DNA from: Chryseobacterium herbae
Lineage (GTDB): Bacteria > Bacteroidota > Bacteroidia > Flavobacteriales > Weeksellaceae
Assembly (NCBI RefSeq): GCF_025154075.1
Contig: NZ_JAOAMU010000002.1
Location: 690,775-754,774, forward strand
Length of the DNA: 64,000 bases
Direction: 5' to 3'
Made by a program: the position numbers and the translations under genes. The notes beneath the pieces are model-generated. The model made no database searches. It was not told the origin of the DNA and was given only the letters and a program-made list of their open reading frames with translations. This document shows, piece after piece, positions 17,982 through 25,995 of this stretch (positions are counted from its first letter, which is position 1; each line of letters begins with the position of its first letter).

Positions 17982-19112
17982 ATGCAGTATCTACAAAAAA
18001 TATCCTTAATCCTCATTTTATTTTCTTCCGTCGCTTTTTCCCAGAAGTATAAAACCTCTTCAACAGCTTTACCGGGAAAAGAATTCCCAAAAATAGATGC
18101 AAAGAGAAATGCGGAGTTTCAGGTGTATTTTCCGGATGCAACATCTGTGACTTTGGAGGGAGGAGACGGAATGCAAAGTATACAATCCTCAGTTTCCAAA
18201 GGGAAGAATGGTTTTTGGAATGTTTCTACTTCAGCCATGGAAATAGGATTTCATTATTACTGGTTTAATGTAGATGGCCAACGCAGAAATGACCAGAATA
18301 CGCAGTTGTATTTTGGATACGGCCAGCCAACCAGCGGAATCGAAGTGCCTTCCGGAGAAGATTTTTTCTTGAAAAAAAATGTAAAGCACGGAAAAATCGT
18401 TAATGATAGTTTAAATTCAGAAATTACAAAAGGCCAACGGAATTTTAAAGTATATCTTCCTCCCAGTTACGGGTCTAAGAAACTACCCGTTTTATATCTG
18501 TACCACGGAACCGGCGAGGATATTACTGGGTGGGAAACGCAGGGCTATATCATCAATATTCTGGACAATCTTTTTGCGGAAAAAAAAGCGCAAGAAATGA
18601 TCGTGGTGATGGATTATGGAGTGGCACTGAATCCGGAACAGGAAAAAATGCCGGATGATTATCCCAGAACAGTTCTTTCTTCCAAAAATTTGGACAAAAT
18701 CGTTATTGGAGAACTGATTCCGTACGTCGAAAAAAAATATAAAACGAATACTCAAAAAGCAATCGCCGGGCTCTCCCGCGGAAGTTATCAGGCCATGCTG
18801 ATCGGAGCCAGCCATCCGGAAATGTTTTCTGCGATTGGGGTTTTCAGTCCGGTTATTTATGAAGGAACTGAGAGTGATCCATTTAAAGAACTTCCTATCG
18901 GTAATGTATTGAAGTCCGGGAAAAAACCTTATTTCTTTATCGGAATCGGGGAAAAAGAAGATGAGCGGTTTTTTCAGTTTAATAAAGAACTGACTACTTT
19001 TTTAAACAAGAATAAATATCCCTATTTCCTTTACGAATCTCCCGAAACCTATCATGAATGGCTCACATGGAGAAGATCTCTGTATCAGTTTACACAAAGG
19101 ATTTTCAGATAA
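17982..19112 (+). CDS. Secreted esterase (enterochelin-esterase/feruloyl-esterase-like alpha/beta hydrolase)
   Basis: The protein has 376 residues. A signal peptide (first about 20 residues) precedes an N-terminal early-set/CBM48-like beta domain (about 35-125; VYFPDATSVTLEGG, WNVSTSAMEIGFHYYWFNVD). A putative-esterase domain follows (about 140-376) with LPVLYLYHGTGED, the nucleophile elbow GLSRGSYQA (Ser near 264) and the catalytic-type His in TYHEW near the C-terminus. This layout matches Bacteroidota esterases that remove acyl or feruloyl groups from sugars, or cleave siderophores. No polysaccharide-utilisation genes are adjacent, so the substrate is open. Confidence 0.9.
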   Translation: MQYLQKISLILILFSSVAFSQKYKTSSTALPGKEFPKIDAKRNAEFQVYFPDATSVTLEGGDGMQSIQSSVSKGKNGFWNVSTSAMEIGFHYYWFNVDGQRRNDQNTQLYFGYGQPTSGIEVPSGEDFFLKKNVKHGKIVNDSLNSEITKGQRNFKVYLPPSYGSKKLPVLYLYHGTGEDITGWETQGYIINILDNLFAEKKAQEMIVVMDYGVALNPEQEKMPDDYPRTVLSSKNLDKIVIGELIPYVEKKYKTNTQKAIAGLSRGSYQAMLIGASHPEMFSAIGVFSPVIYEGTESDPFKELPIGNVLKSGKKPYFFIGIGEKEDERFFQFNKELTTFLNKNKYPYFLYESPETYHEWLTWRRSLYQFTQRIFR

Positions 19113-19159
19113 AAAACAAAATACTTAAGATTAATTTGTATACGGCCGGATTGAACTTC

Positions 19160-19188
19160 TTGTACTCGAAAAATTTATTATATTTTTG
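19160..19188 (+). promoter_or_regulatory. Candidate promoter for the adenosine deaminase gene
   Basis: TTG at 19160-19162, an 18-bp spacer, then TATTTTTG at 19181-19188 fit the Bacteroidota -33/-7 consensus (TTG-N17..23-TAnnTTTG). Transcription would begin near 19195, leaving a leader of about 70 nt before the ATG at 19263. Confidence 0.5.
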
Positions 19189-19262
19189 AATATAGTTTTA
19201 TCAGACCTCTATTTTTTTTAATTGTTAAGCACAATCAACGGTGCACAGCAAACCTCAATATT

Positions 19263-20771
19263 ATGAAGAGAAGGTATCTCACTTATATTTTACTTTTTGG
19301 ATTTCCTTTGTTTGGATGCCAGAATAAAGTGAACGGACAATCCACTTACCAGCAGGAATGGATGGCATTAAAACAGCAAAATGAAGCATTAGCCTTTGAT
19401 GCCGATATACACCTGTCTGATGCTGAAACCGCATTGGATAAAAAATTATTTCAGCTGCGAAAACAGCTCCTTACCGACACAGACAAACAGAAAATATCTT
19501 TGTTTAACAGTTCTTTTAATGAGTTAAAACCATTGATAGAAAGCAGTACATTATTCGAAATTTTCCAGTCAATGCCGAAAGGAGGTCTGCTCCATACGCA
19601 CAGCGGAGGGATCACAGATATGAAATGGGTGATTTCGACGGCCAGAAAGTATAAAGAAGGGTATGTTTATGATCAGGCAGATAATGATCAGTTTATTTTC
19701 GGTCAGCTGGCGTTTTTTGAAGATGGGAAAGTTCCGAAAGGATTTGTGAGTCTTAATAAAAAGCTGACTTCGGATCCTGATTTTGAAAAGAAACTGGCGG
19801 ACCTTCTTATCCTGAAGCGGGATCAGTTATGTACTTATACCGATTACTGGATTGAATTTGAGAAACGTTTTAAACGCATCAGTCTCCTTTTGCCTTACCG
19901 TCCTTTTTTCAAGGAATATTATAAAAAAGGCTTTATGGATTTGGTACAAAACAATGTTCAGCACGTAGAAATCAGGTATATTTTTGATGAGCTTTACGAT
20001 TTTCAGAAAGGAAAATATCCGCTGAAGACTTCGATTACTGATTTACAGGATGTTGTTAAAGGAATACAGAAAGTACATCCGGAGTTCAGTTTAAAATTAA
20101 TTTATTCAAGTTTTAAATTTTTAGATCCGAAAAGCATTGAAAAGCAGCTTGAAACAGCCTTTGAACTTAAAAAGGAATTTCCAGATGTGATTTCAGGCTT
20201 TGATCTTGTGGCGGATGAAGCGGCCGGAAACAGTGTTTATTCTTTCAGGGAAAACTGGATGAAACTGGACGAACTGAGTAAAAAGTATGGCGTAAAAATG
20301 CCTCTTTTCCTTCATGCAGGTGAAAGTAATTCAGTCTTTAATAAAAATATTCTGGATATGTCAGTATTGAACAATCCGAGGATTGGACATGGTTTAAACC
20401 TGATCTATTTCCCAAAGACCATGGAATTGATCAAAAAGCAAAACAAACTGGTTGAGGTAAGCCCGATCAGTAATCAGGTTTTAGGATACGTAAGTGATAT
20501 GAGAAATCATCCTGCAAGAGTTTTGTTGAGTAACGGAATTCAGTGCTCCATCAACAGTGATGATCCTAGTGTTTACGGATACGAAGGTTTGGGTTATGAT
20601 TTCTGGGTCGCTTTTGTGTATTGGGAGCTTGATGTAAAAGCTTTGAAAAAACTCGTCTTTAATTCAATTAACTATTCTTCGCTGAATGAAAATGAAAAAA
20701 AGAAGGCACTGACGCACTTGACTCAACAATGGGATGATTTTGTTCAAAAAATGAATCAGAAACTCAACTAA
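19263..20771 (+). CDS. Adenosine deaminase-family lipoprotein
   Basis: The protein has 502 residues. The signal ends in a lipobox-like FPLFGC (Cys about residue 19), so it is probably an exported lipoprotein. Metal-dependent deaminase motifs are present: HTHSGG near 110 (H-x-H metal ligands), FLHAGES near 350 (His and Glu of the active site) and INSDDPSVYG near 430 (Asp-Asp). The length and N-terminal extension resemble the exported ADGF/CECR1-like adenosine deaminases rather than the short cytosolic enzyme. Expected reaction: adenosine (or a related purine nucleoside) to inosine plus ammonia, outside the cytoplasm. An AraC regulator gene follows after 19 bp, suggesting cotranscription. Confidence 0.9.
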   Translation: MKRRYLTYILLFGFPLFGCQNKVNGQSTYQQEWMALKQQNEALAFDADIHLSDAETALDKKLFQLRKQLLTDTDKQKISLFNSSFNELKPLIESSTLFEIFQSMPKGGLLHTHSGGITDMKWVISTARKYKEGYVYDQADNDQFIFGQLAFFEDGKVPKGFVSLNKKLTSDPDFEKKLADLLILKRDQLCTYTDYWIEFEKRFKRISLLLPYRPFFKEYYKKGFMDLVQNNVQHVEIRYIFDELYDFQKGKYPLKTSITDLQDVVKGIQKVHPEFSLKLIYSSFKFLDPKSIEKQLETAFELKKEFPDVISGFDLVADEAAGNSVYSFRENWMKLDELSKKYGVKMPLFLHAGESNSVFNKNILDMSVLNNPRIGHGLNLIYFPKTMELIKKQNKLVEVSPISNQVLGYVSDMRNHPARVLLSNGIQCSINSDDPSVYGYEGLGYDFWVAFVYWELDVKALKKLVFNSINYSSLNENEKKKALTHLTQQWDDFVQKMNQKLN

Positions 20772-20790
20772 TGCATCAAAAGGTACACTT

Positions 20791-21639
20791 ATGGTAAATG
20801 ACTATAAAAAGTACGACCTTTTTGGGAAGACTTTCATGCAAAAGGTGGCATTGACTTCACCCTTCCATTTTGATTTTCCTGTGAACGAGCAGGCTTGTTT
20901 TCTCTATGTTTTACAGGGAGAATTCCAATACAAAGTTGATAGCGAGGAAATTAAATTCCCTGCCAATTATTCTTTGTTTTTGAACTGTATCACTTCAGGA
21001 AAACAGATCCATAACCCGGCCATTACAGAAAACTGTGAAATTGTCATTGTCACATTCTATCCTGACATCCTGAAGAAAATTTATGACAGAGAATTGCCGT
21101 TACTTTTGCAACCTCCGAAAAACAGGATTTCAAACCAATCGAATAAGAAAATAAATAATGATTTCCTGATCCAGAAGTATGTGGAAGGATTACTGTTTTA
21201 TTTTGAAAATCCATCGCTGGTGAATGAAGATATCCTTGTTTTGAAACTAAAGGAGATTATTTTGCTGTTGTCGCAAACACAAAATGCAGAAGCCGTACAG
21301 CTTATACTGTCACAATTGTTTTCTCCCACCACGTATACTTTTAAGCAGATTATTGAAGCCAATCTGTTTTCGCAACTTACAATAGAAGAACTGGCAGAAC
21401 AAAATAACCTGAGTGTATCTTCTTTCAAAAGAGAATTTGCGAAACTGTATAATGATACACCTGCCAGCTACATTAAAAATAAGAAACTGGAGAAAGCTGC
21501 CGAACTCCTGGTTGTTTCTGACCAGCGAATCACTGACGTTGCATTAGATTGCGGGTTCAATGATCTCGCGAATTTCACGAAAAGCTTTAGCGATAAATAT
21601 AATACCAGTCCTTCCAATTACCGTCAGGAAAACAGATAA
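20791..21639 (+). CDS. AraC-family transcriptional regulator
   Basis: The protein has 282 residues. A cupin-like N-terminal sensor region (about 20-120; FYVLQGEFQYKVD-like pattern, here FLYVLQGEFQYKVD) precedes a C-terminal AraC double helix-turn-helix (about 185-280) with TIEELAEQNNLSVSSFKREF and ITDVALDCGFNDLANFTKSF. It probably binds DNA and controls nearby genes in response to a small ligand. It lies 19 bp downstream of the deaminase gene and probably shares its transcript. A terminator hairpin follows at 21673. Confidence 0.93.
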   Translation: MVNDYKKYDLFGKTFMQKVALTSPFHFDFPVNEQACFLYVLQGEFQYKVDSEEIKFPANYSLFLNCITSGKQIHNPAITENCEIVIVTFYPDILKKIYDRELPLLLQPPKNRISNQSNKKINNDFLIQKYVEGLLFYFENPSLVNEDILVLKLKEIILLLSQTQNAEAVQLILSQLFSPTTYTFKQIIEANLFSQLTIEELAEQNNLSVSSFKREFAKLYNDTPASYIKNKKLEKAAELLVVSDQRITDVALDCGFNDLANFTKSFSDKYNTSPSNYRQENR

Positions 21640-21672
21640 AAAGAATACAGTATAGCTCTTCGAAGCTTACAT

Positions 21673-21712
21673 AAAAAGCAATCTTAAAGTGTATTTGAGA
21701 TTGCTTTTTTTA
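21673..21712 (+). terminator. Rho-independent terminator after the AraC gene
   Basis: A 12-bp stem (AAAAAGCAATCT at 21673-21684, complement at 21698-21709) is followed by further T residues. It lies about 35 bp after the AraC stop. Confidence 0.8.
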
Positions 21713-21915
21713 TGGACTAAAATGCCAAATAATTGAACGGAATCACAAAACCCTTTCCCTTTTTCTGTCGCAATTTTGCACTGTTCCCTTGACACTCAAT
21801 CGAGAGTAGGAGGGAATAACAATTTTTTAACAGGGTTGGAAAACAAATTCAAACTGCCATTCAACCCAACAGATCATTTAAGAATAAAGGAATTAATATT
21901 TAAAAAATCATAAAA

Positions 21916-22422
21916 ATGGGACTATCATGTTTAGGAATTTTTCATACGATTATTGGCATCGCTTCTATTGCAGGAGCGGTAGTGGGATTTGTCAGATACG
22001 GTAAAATCAGTTTAAAGGAATTATCGGGAAAGATTTATTTTTACGGAACGTTGATTACTTCAGTCACCGCATTGGGGATCTCGAAACACGGAGGCTTCAA
22101 TGCGGGACATGCTTTTTCGGTATTCATCATTCTGTTAATAGCTGTTGCGTATTTTCTGTTTTCAAAAAAGGAGGGCAGTAGGAGAGCCCGTTATTTTGAG
22201 AATTTCCTCCTTTCTTTCAGCTTTTTCCTCTCTCTTGTGCCAACAGTGAATGAAACTTTCACCCGTGTACCGGTTGGACATCCGTTAGCAAAAGATATCA
22301 CGGATCCGATCATTGGTAAAACGCTTTTGTTTCTATTCATTCTTTTTATGGCAGGCTCTGTTTATCAGTACTTCAAGCAAAAAAAGGTTAATAAAAGCAC
22401 TTCACTTTATCTGGAGAGTTAA
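21916..22422 (+). CDS. Four-helix membrane protein of unknown function
   Basis: The protein has 168 residues with four predicted membrane segments (about 5-25, 40-58, 66-86 and 98-115, and possibly a fifth near 138-155). There is a His between segments (FNAGHAFSVF). The pattern resembles small DUF2306-like predicted membrane proteins, but I am not sure. It stands alone, with a strong hairpin after the stop. Confidence 0.7.
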   Translation: MGLSCLGIFHTIIGIASIAGAVVGFVRYGKISLKELSGKIYFYGTLITSVTALGISKHGGFNAGHAFSVFIILLIAVAYFLFSKKEGSRRARYFENFLLSFSFFLSLVPTVNETFTRVPVGHPLAKDITDPIIGKTLLFLFILFMAGSVYQYFKQKKVNKSTSLYLES

Positions 22423-22497
22423 TGAATGTAAAAACTCAAATAATGAGTGGTCTATGATTTTTTATGAGTTTCATTGAGCCGGTCCGGATTATAAAGA

Positions 22498-22535
22498 CAA
22501 ATAGCATTATTCAATTGAATGATGCTATTTGCTTT
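22498..22535 (+). terminator. Strong hairpin terminator after 21916-22422
   Basis: CAAATAGCAT at 22498-22507 pairs with ATGCTATTTG at 22522-22531. The sequence between them (ATTCAATTGAAT) is itself palindromic, so almost the whole 34 nt folds. A short T run follows. Confidence 0.7.
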
Positions 22536-22585
22536 TGTGAGCCTAAGAGGACTCTTTTATAACTGACTTTGTGTTTTTCAAGATT

Positions 22586-22930
22586 TTAGATCTCCTTTTT
22601 GCTTTGCTGAACCAAAAACATATTTTTCCATTTTGCCACTGTATTTCGGCTTAATTTAAAGTTTTTCGCCACTTGGCTATTATTAAGTTTGTGTTTTTTT
22701 TGATAGTCTAAAATTTCCAAAATTGTGGGTAAATCATATGACTTATGTTTTTGGTTTTGAGCAAAGGTATTTTCATTTTTTTTAGAGAAAATGATCGCGT
22801 TGATTTTTACAACGTCCAGGGTGGATAGTTTTTCTTTCTTTAAAATTGATTGACAATAAGGTGTTTTTTCAGGAAATTTAAACTTTAAAACATCTTCATA
22901 AATTTTTCTGTAATTGGGCTGTTTTGTCAT
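22586..22930 (-). CDS. Transposase-like helix-turn-helix protein (second of an overlapping pair)
   Basis: The protein has 114 residues. The C-terminal half is a clear helix-turn-helix (LEILDYQKKHKLNNSQVAKN then FKLSRNTVAKWK) of the type found in IS3-family OrfA proteins. There is no DDE catalytic domain. Its start overlaps the end of the upstream HTH gene by 35 bp in another frame, so the two are translationally linked. I remember such pairs as a recurring arrangement in Chryseobacterium-type genomes, often labelled transposase. A regulator derived from a transposase is an alternative; the function is not known. Confidence 0.6.
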   Translation of the reverse strand: MTKQPNYRKIYEDVLKFKFPEKTPYCQSILKKEKLSTLDVVKINAIIFSKKNENTFAQNQKHKSYDLPTILEILDYQKKHKLNNSQVAKNFKLSRNTVAKWKNMFLVQQSKKEI

Positions 22931-23351
22931 GTTTGTATTTTTTCAACCAATTGTGCACTGTAGTTTTTGGGATATCATATTCCTCAATGATCTGGTTTGG
23001 TGTTTTATTTCCATTACTGATTAATTCTAATATAAATTCTATGATTTCTTTCGTGTATATGTTTTTTCGGAATCTTGGAAGGTTTGTTGTTTTTGGTAAA
23101 GAAAAAGACTTAGAAGAAGGAGCGTACATGATCAGATGTTGAGAATAGAGTCTGAAAAAATCATATTCTAAGAGCTTGCTCAGTTTTAATAATACTTCTG
23201 AATTTAAATTTTCGGAATCATATATTTGTTTTACTTCTTCTGCAGAACATTTTAGAAAGTTACAGACTCTTGATAATTCCATTTCACATTCTTCAACACG
23301 TTGTTCTATATATAAACCAATATGAATTTTTTTTAAGCTAGGATCAGTCAT
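22896..23351 (-). CDS. Transposase-like protein with two HTH regions (first of an overlapping pair)
   Basis: The protein has 151 residues. The N-terminal half (about 5-70) has an Xre/Cro-like look (YIEQRVEECEMELSRVCNFL then KCSAEEVKQIY), and the C-terminal half (about 95-142) is an IS3 OrfA-like HTH (YTKEIIEFILELISNGNKTP, then IIEEYDIPKTTVHNWLKKYK). No catalytic domain follows, and I see no terminal inverted repeats or target duplications around the pair. This argues against a functional insertion sequence. Confidence 0.6.
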   Translation of the reverse strand: MTDPSLKKIHIGLYIEQRVEECEMELSRVCNFLKCSAEEVKQIYDSENLNSEVLLKLSKLLEYDFFRLYSQHLIMYAPSSKSFSLPKTTNLPRFRKNIYTKEIIEFILELISNGNKTPNQIIEEYDIPKTTVHNWLKKYKHDKTAQLQKNL

Positions 23352-23406
23352 TTAATTGTTTTTGTAATTTCTAAAGCAGCATTCACTGAAATGAGTATTT
23401 TAAATG

Positions 23407-24165
23407 CTAATTTATTTTCCGGGCAAGTAAAACATTCAGTAAAAATGCTCCTCCCCAATTATTGGTCAAATGATCAGAACGTACAATCGATACAGTAAGT
23501 CTTGTTTTTTCTGCAGTTCCGGTATTGGCAAGAGAGATAATATTGGCCACATACACGTCAGCAAATCCTGAATTATTACCTGCTGTAAGTTGGGGATATA
23601 AGTTGGCAACGTTAAAAGAAGTGCCCTGGAATTCATAAACAATAGTCATTCTGGATGGCTGATTATCAACACCACTTACTGATGTTTTAGAAATTACCCA
23701 CCAGTTATCACGATCAAAATTTGCATTTGAATGGTTATTGAAATCTGAAACATATTGATGATGGGGAGGGATTATTAACTGAGCTGCATATAGTTCTACA
23801 TTTGTAGGCCTTAATGCCTGCCATAAGCCGGGTGAGGGCAAAGCATTTGAGTCAAAATAATAGTATCCAGGAAGATTAATATTTATTGCCGATCCGGCTG
23901 TAGAACCGGTAGTTACATTATTGACATATATTAAAGTGGATTCCGGGACCGCTGGCGTCGTGTTGTTTCCCATTGCCTGTGCTCTCGCCCTGTCTATATT
24001 AGGTATTATTATACCATCTTTAATGGTCGGGTTTGCAGATCCCGAAGATATTTTTGCCGTAATGTCCAGTGTAGATCTGGGTACGCTATTATTTATTCCA
24101 ATCTGGGCATCTGCTCTTGAGAAAATGGCAGACATACCAATAACAATAGCTATAAAATTTTTCAT
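23407..24165 (-). CDS. Secreted beta-rich surface protein of unknown function (left divergent gene)
   Basis: The protein has 252 residues. After a signal peptide (MKNFIAIVIGMSAIFSRADA) comes QIGINNSVPRSTLDI. This IG-x-N/Q..P..TL motif starts many Flavobacteriia secreted proteins and also occurs at the start of the divergent gene at 24828. The rest is beta-rich and Asn/Gly-rich with two WW-type aromatic sites (DRDNWWVISKTS, LTNNWGGAFLL). There is no T9SS C-terminal domain. It is read from a consensus promoter whose -33 box lies in one arm of a 38-bp inverted repeat. Confidence 0.75.
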   Translation of the reverse strand: MKNFIAIVIGMSAIFSRADAQIGINNSVPRSTLDITAKISSGSANPTIKDGIIIPNIDRARAQAMGNNTTPAVPESTLIYVNNVTTGSTAGSAININLPGYYYFDSNALPSPGLWQALRPTNVELYAAQLIIPPHHQYVSDFNNHSNANFDRDNWWVISKTSVSGVDNQPSRMTIVYEFQGTSFNVANLYPQLTAGNNSGFADVYVANIISLANTGTAEKTRLTVSIVRSDHLTNNWGGAFLLNVLLARKIN

Positions 24166-24263
24166 CTTTTGTGGTTCTTTTTAACTGCAAAAACATTTCA
24201 ATACCTGATCCCGTATTAAGACAGATTTAGACTGTGTTTTTCAGTTTTTACTTATTTATTTGC

Positions 24264-24294
24264 CAAAAGTATCTCCATTGTGGTTAGAAAGCAA
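24264..24294 (-). promoter_or_regulatory. Divergent promoter, left (minus-strand) copy
   Basis: Read on the minus strand, TTG (complement of CAA at 24292-24294), a 20-bp spacer and TACTTTTG (complement of 24264-24271) form a perfect TTG-N20-TAnnTTTG promoter for the gene starting at 24165. Transcription would start near 24257, giving a leader of about 90 nt. The -33 TTG lies inside the left arm of the inverted repeat. Confidence 0.75.
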
Positions 24295-24328
24295 TTTTTT
24301 ATCTGTCACTATATCGGATAGTAGAAAA
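24291..24328. repeat. Left arm of 38-bp inverted repeat (shared operator candidate)
   Basis: The inner 23 bp (24306-24328) are the exact reverse complement of 24684-24706, and 11 of the outer 15 positions also match 24707-24721. Inside the perfect part is a dyad, ACTAT-N5-ATAGT. It stands directly upstream of the -33 element of the minus-strand promoter, where an activator or repressor would sit. Confidence 0.8.
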
Positions 24329-24683
24329 TATTAGTCTTCTATGCTTCGAAAGATAAATTGTTGATCCCGGTTTGAAGACATTTTATTGTGCAAAATTCTT
24401 CTATATATAGGAATTGGCAACATCATTTCATGCCGGCAATGAAAGGTATATTTTGCCTTCAAGGTTTGAAAAGCCTCTGTACTCCCGAAATGTTCAGGCC
24501 ATTTTATTTTGCATCTGCTCACTTCATTATTGAGCTCTAATATTTGACAAAAAATCAGAGAATCGATTTTCATTAAAATTCATTTTATCAAAATGAACGT
24601 TCCCAGTTGATTCTACATCACAGTAGAATGCTTTCCATAATATATTTATAAGGTGTTGATTTTTAAATTGTTTAAGATTAGTG
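24329..24683. other. Spacer between the inverted promoter repeats, 355 bp
   Basis: AT-rich DNA between the two operator-like arms. A minus-strand frame of 80 codons (24331-24573) is present. It lacks a recognisable domain, its end runs up against the left repeat arm, and I see no promoter for it, so I do not call it a gene. Confidence 0.4.
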
Positions 24684-24721
24684 TTTTCTACTATCCGATA
24701 TAGTGATACATGAAAAATTGT
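24684..24721. repeat. Right arm of 38-bp inverted repeat (shared operator candidate)
   Basis: Mirror copy of 24291-24328 with 23 perfect bases at 24684-24706 and the same ACTAT-N5-ATAGT dyad. It contains the TTG (24718-24720) of the plus-strand promoter. Confidence 0.8.
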
Positions 24722-24748
24722 TTTTAGATATCACTAAGGGTAGATTTG
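24718..24748 (+). promoter_or_regulatory. Divergent promoter, right (plus-strand) copy
   Basis: TTG at 24718-24720, a 20-bp spacer, and TAGATTTG at 24741-24748 give the same TTG-N20-TAnnTTTG layout as the left promoter. Transcription would start near 24755, about 73 nt before the 24828 start codon. Confidence 0.78.
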
Positions 24749-24762
24749 TAAAAAAATAAATG

Positions 24763-24796
24763 TCCCCCGATTTCTTAATAAAATAAGTAAGGGGGA
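24763..24796 (+). promoter_or_regulatory. Leader hairpin upstream of 24828
   Basis: TCCCCC (24763-24768) pairs with GGGGGA (24791-24796), and CTTA (24774-24777) pairs with TAAG (24784-24787). The hairpin lies close to the predicted 5' end of the mRNA. It could stabilise the transcript or affect translation. There is no T run, so it is not a terminator. Confidence 0.5.
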
Positions 24797-24827
24797 TGAT
24801 ATTAAACATTAATAAAAAATACAAACA

Positions 24828-25571
24828 TTGAAAAAAATTATTATTATTGGAGCGCTTGTTTCTTCATTATTCGCTAGTTCGCAAGTAGGGATTCAGACTA
24901 GTACACCACAGAAAACATTACACATCAATGGTTCTTTACAAATTACTAGTGAATTAAATGTTGGTGGAAATGCTGCAACAGCTGGAAATGCTGGAAATGC
25001 TGGGCAGGTTCTTAAATCAAGTGGCGCCGGAATGCCTCCGGTATGGCAGAATCTGGCGGGGGTTCCTAACTCAATTGGTACTGTAATCGTGGTCAATGGA
25101 GAGTTTCTTGTAGCTCAGGAAATTGTAGCACAAATGACTGCGGATTTTACGCTGCCTGCTGCATCTCCGGGTGCTGGAAAAATTGGTAATTTGAACTTTG
25201 AAATCATTGATAATGAAAATTCCTATACAGCCAGTACTACGGACAATTCTTTTAAAGTTACTACAGATGGAACCTACCAGATCATGATGAACCTGCAATT
25301 GTCAGGAGAAAAGGGGAGTTGGCCGGTAATCGGAATATGGAGTGATACAGATGGAAATTGGGTGGCACGGGTAAATGATGAATACACAGCAAATACTGGA
25401 AATTCTTTACAGACTTATACTCTTATCACTTCAATACCCCTGTTTACTTCTAAAACATATTCTTTCAGAGTAGCGGGAACTGCTGCTAACCCGGTAATTA
25501 TAAAAAAGCAGAGCTCAGGAAGCACTGGAGGAGGTCCGGTATCTCAGGTGTCTGTAAAACGTTTAAAATAG
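24828..25571 (+). CDS. Secreted surface protein of unknown function (right divergent gene)
   Basis: The protein has 247 residues from a TTG start at 24828, chosen because it begins a complete signal peptide (MKKIIIIGALVSSLFASS). The mature part starts QVGIQTSTPQKTLHING, the same motif as in the divergent partner. It then has an Ala/Gly/Asn-rich stretch (AATAGNAGNAGQVLKSSGAG) like the junctions of tail-fibre-type repeat proteins. A C-terminal beta-rich domain (about 90-247) looks like a C1q/TNF-like or phage-appendage fold. There is no T9SS domain. It is probably coregulated with 23407-24165 through mirror-image promoters. Confidence 0.78.
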   Translation: MKKIIIIGALVSSLFASSQVGIQTSTPQKTLHINGSLQITSELNVGGNAATAGNAGNAGQVLKSSGAGMPPVWQNLAGVPNSIGTVIVVNGEFLVAQEIVAQMTADFTLPAASPGAGKIGNLNFEIIDNENSYTASTTDNSFKVTTDGTYQIMMNLQLSGEKGSWPVIGIWSDTDGNWVARVNDEYTANTGNSLQTYTLITSIPLFTSKTYSFRVAGTAANPVIIKKQSSGSTGGGPVSQVSVKRLK

Positions 25572-25995
25572 TAATATATACAGATACTAAACCAAAGTGG
25601 GTCATATTTGTTATCATAACATGATTATTACGGTGAAAAATTGCAAGGAGACTGACAAGGTCTCCTTTTTTTTATGTTAAATTCCTACGTTTAATCTTTA
25701 ATTCTAATTTTCTTAACCCAAGCCCGGTAGCTTATACTTGGAAAAATCTTACACTACTTTTATTCTGGTGAATTTAAAAAGAGTGAGATGTAGTTGAAGA
25801 TATTTTTATATTAAGATGTTTTAACATTCTATTTAGTCATATTGAAACAAAATATCATTAATTTTAATATAAAATAAGCTCATTGCTGTTGTAAATCAAA
25901 AAAAATATATTGTTTTTTCGTAAAGTTTATAAGAATTTTTTATTTCTTTTCTTTTGAAGTTACATATTAGTCAGGGCCAAAAATTATGACTTGTG
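25572..25995 (+). other. Intergenic region with terminator, 424 bp
   Basis: The left part holds the terminator listed at 25645-25673. The rest is very AT-rich, with no frame I trust and no well-spaced TTG/TAnnTTTG promoter for the downstream regulator gene. Confidence 0.4.
25645..25673 (+). terminator. Rho-independent terminator after 24828-25571
   Basis: AAGGAGAC (25645-25652) pairs with GTCTCCTT (25660-25667) around a 7-nt loop, followed by a T run. Confidence 0.85.

Noticed and set aside
24331..24573. Minus-strand frame of 80 codons between the divergent promoters
   Set aside because: No domain, no promoter, and its end runs up to the regulatory repeat. Likely a chance frame.
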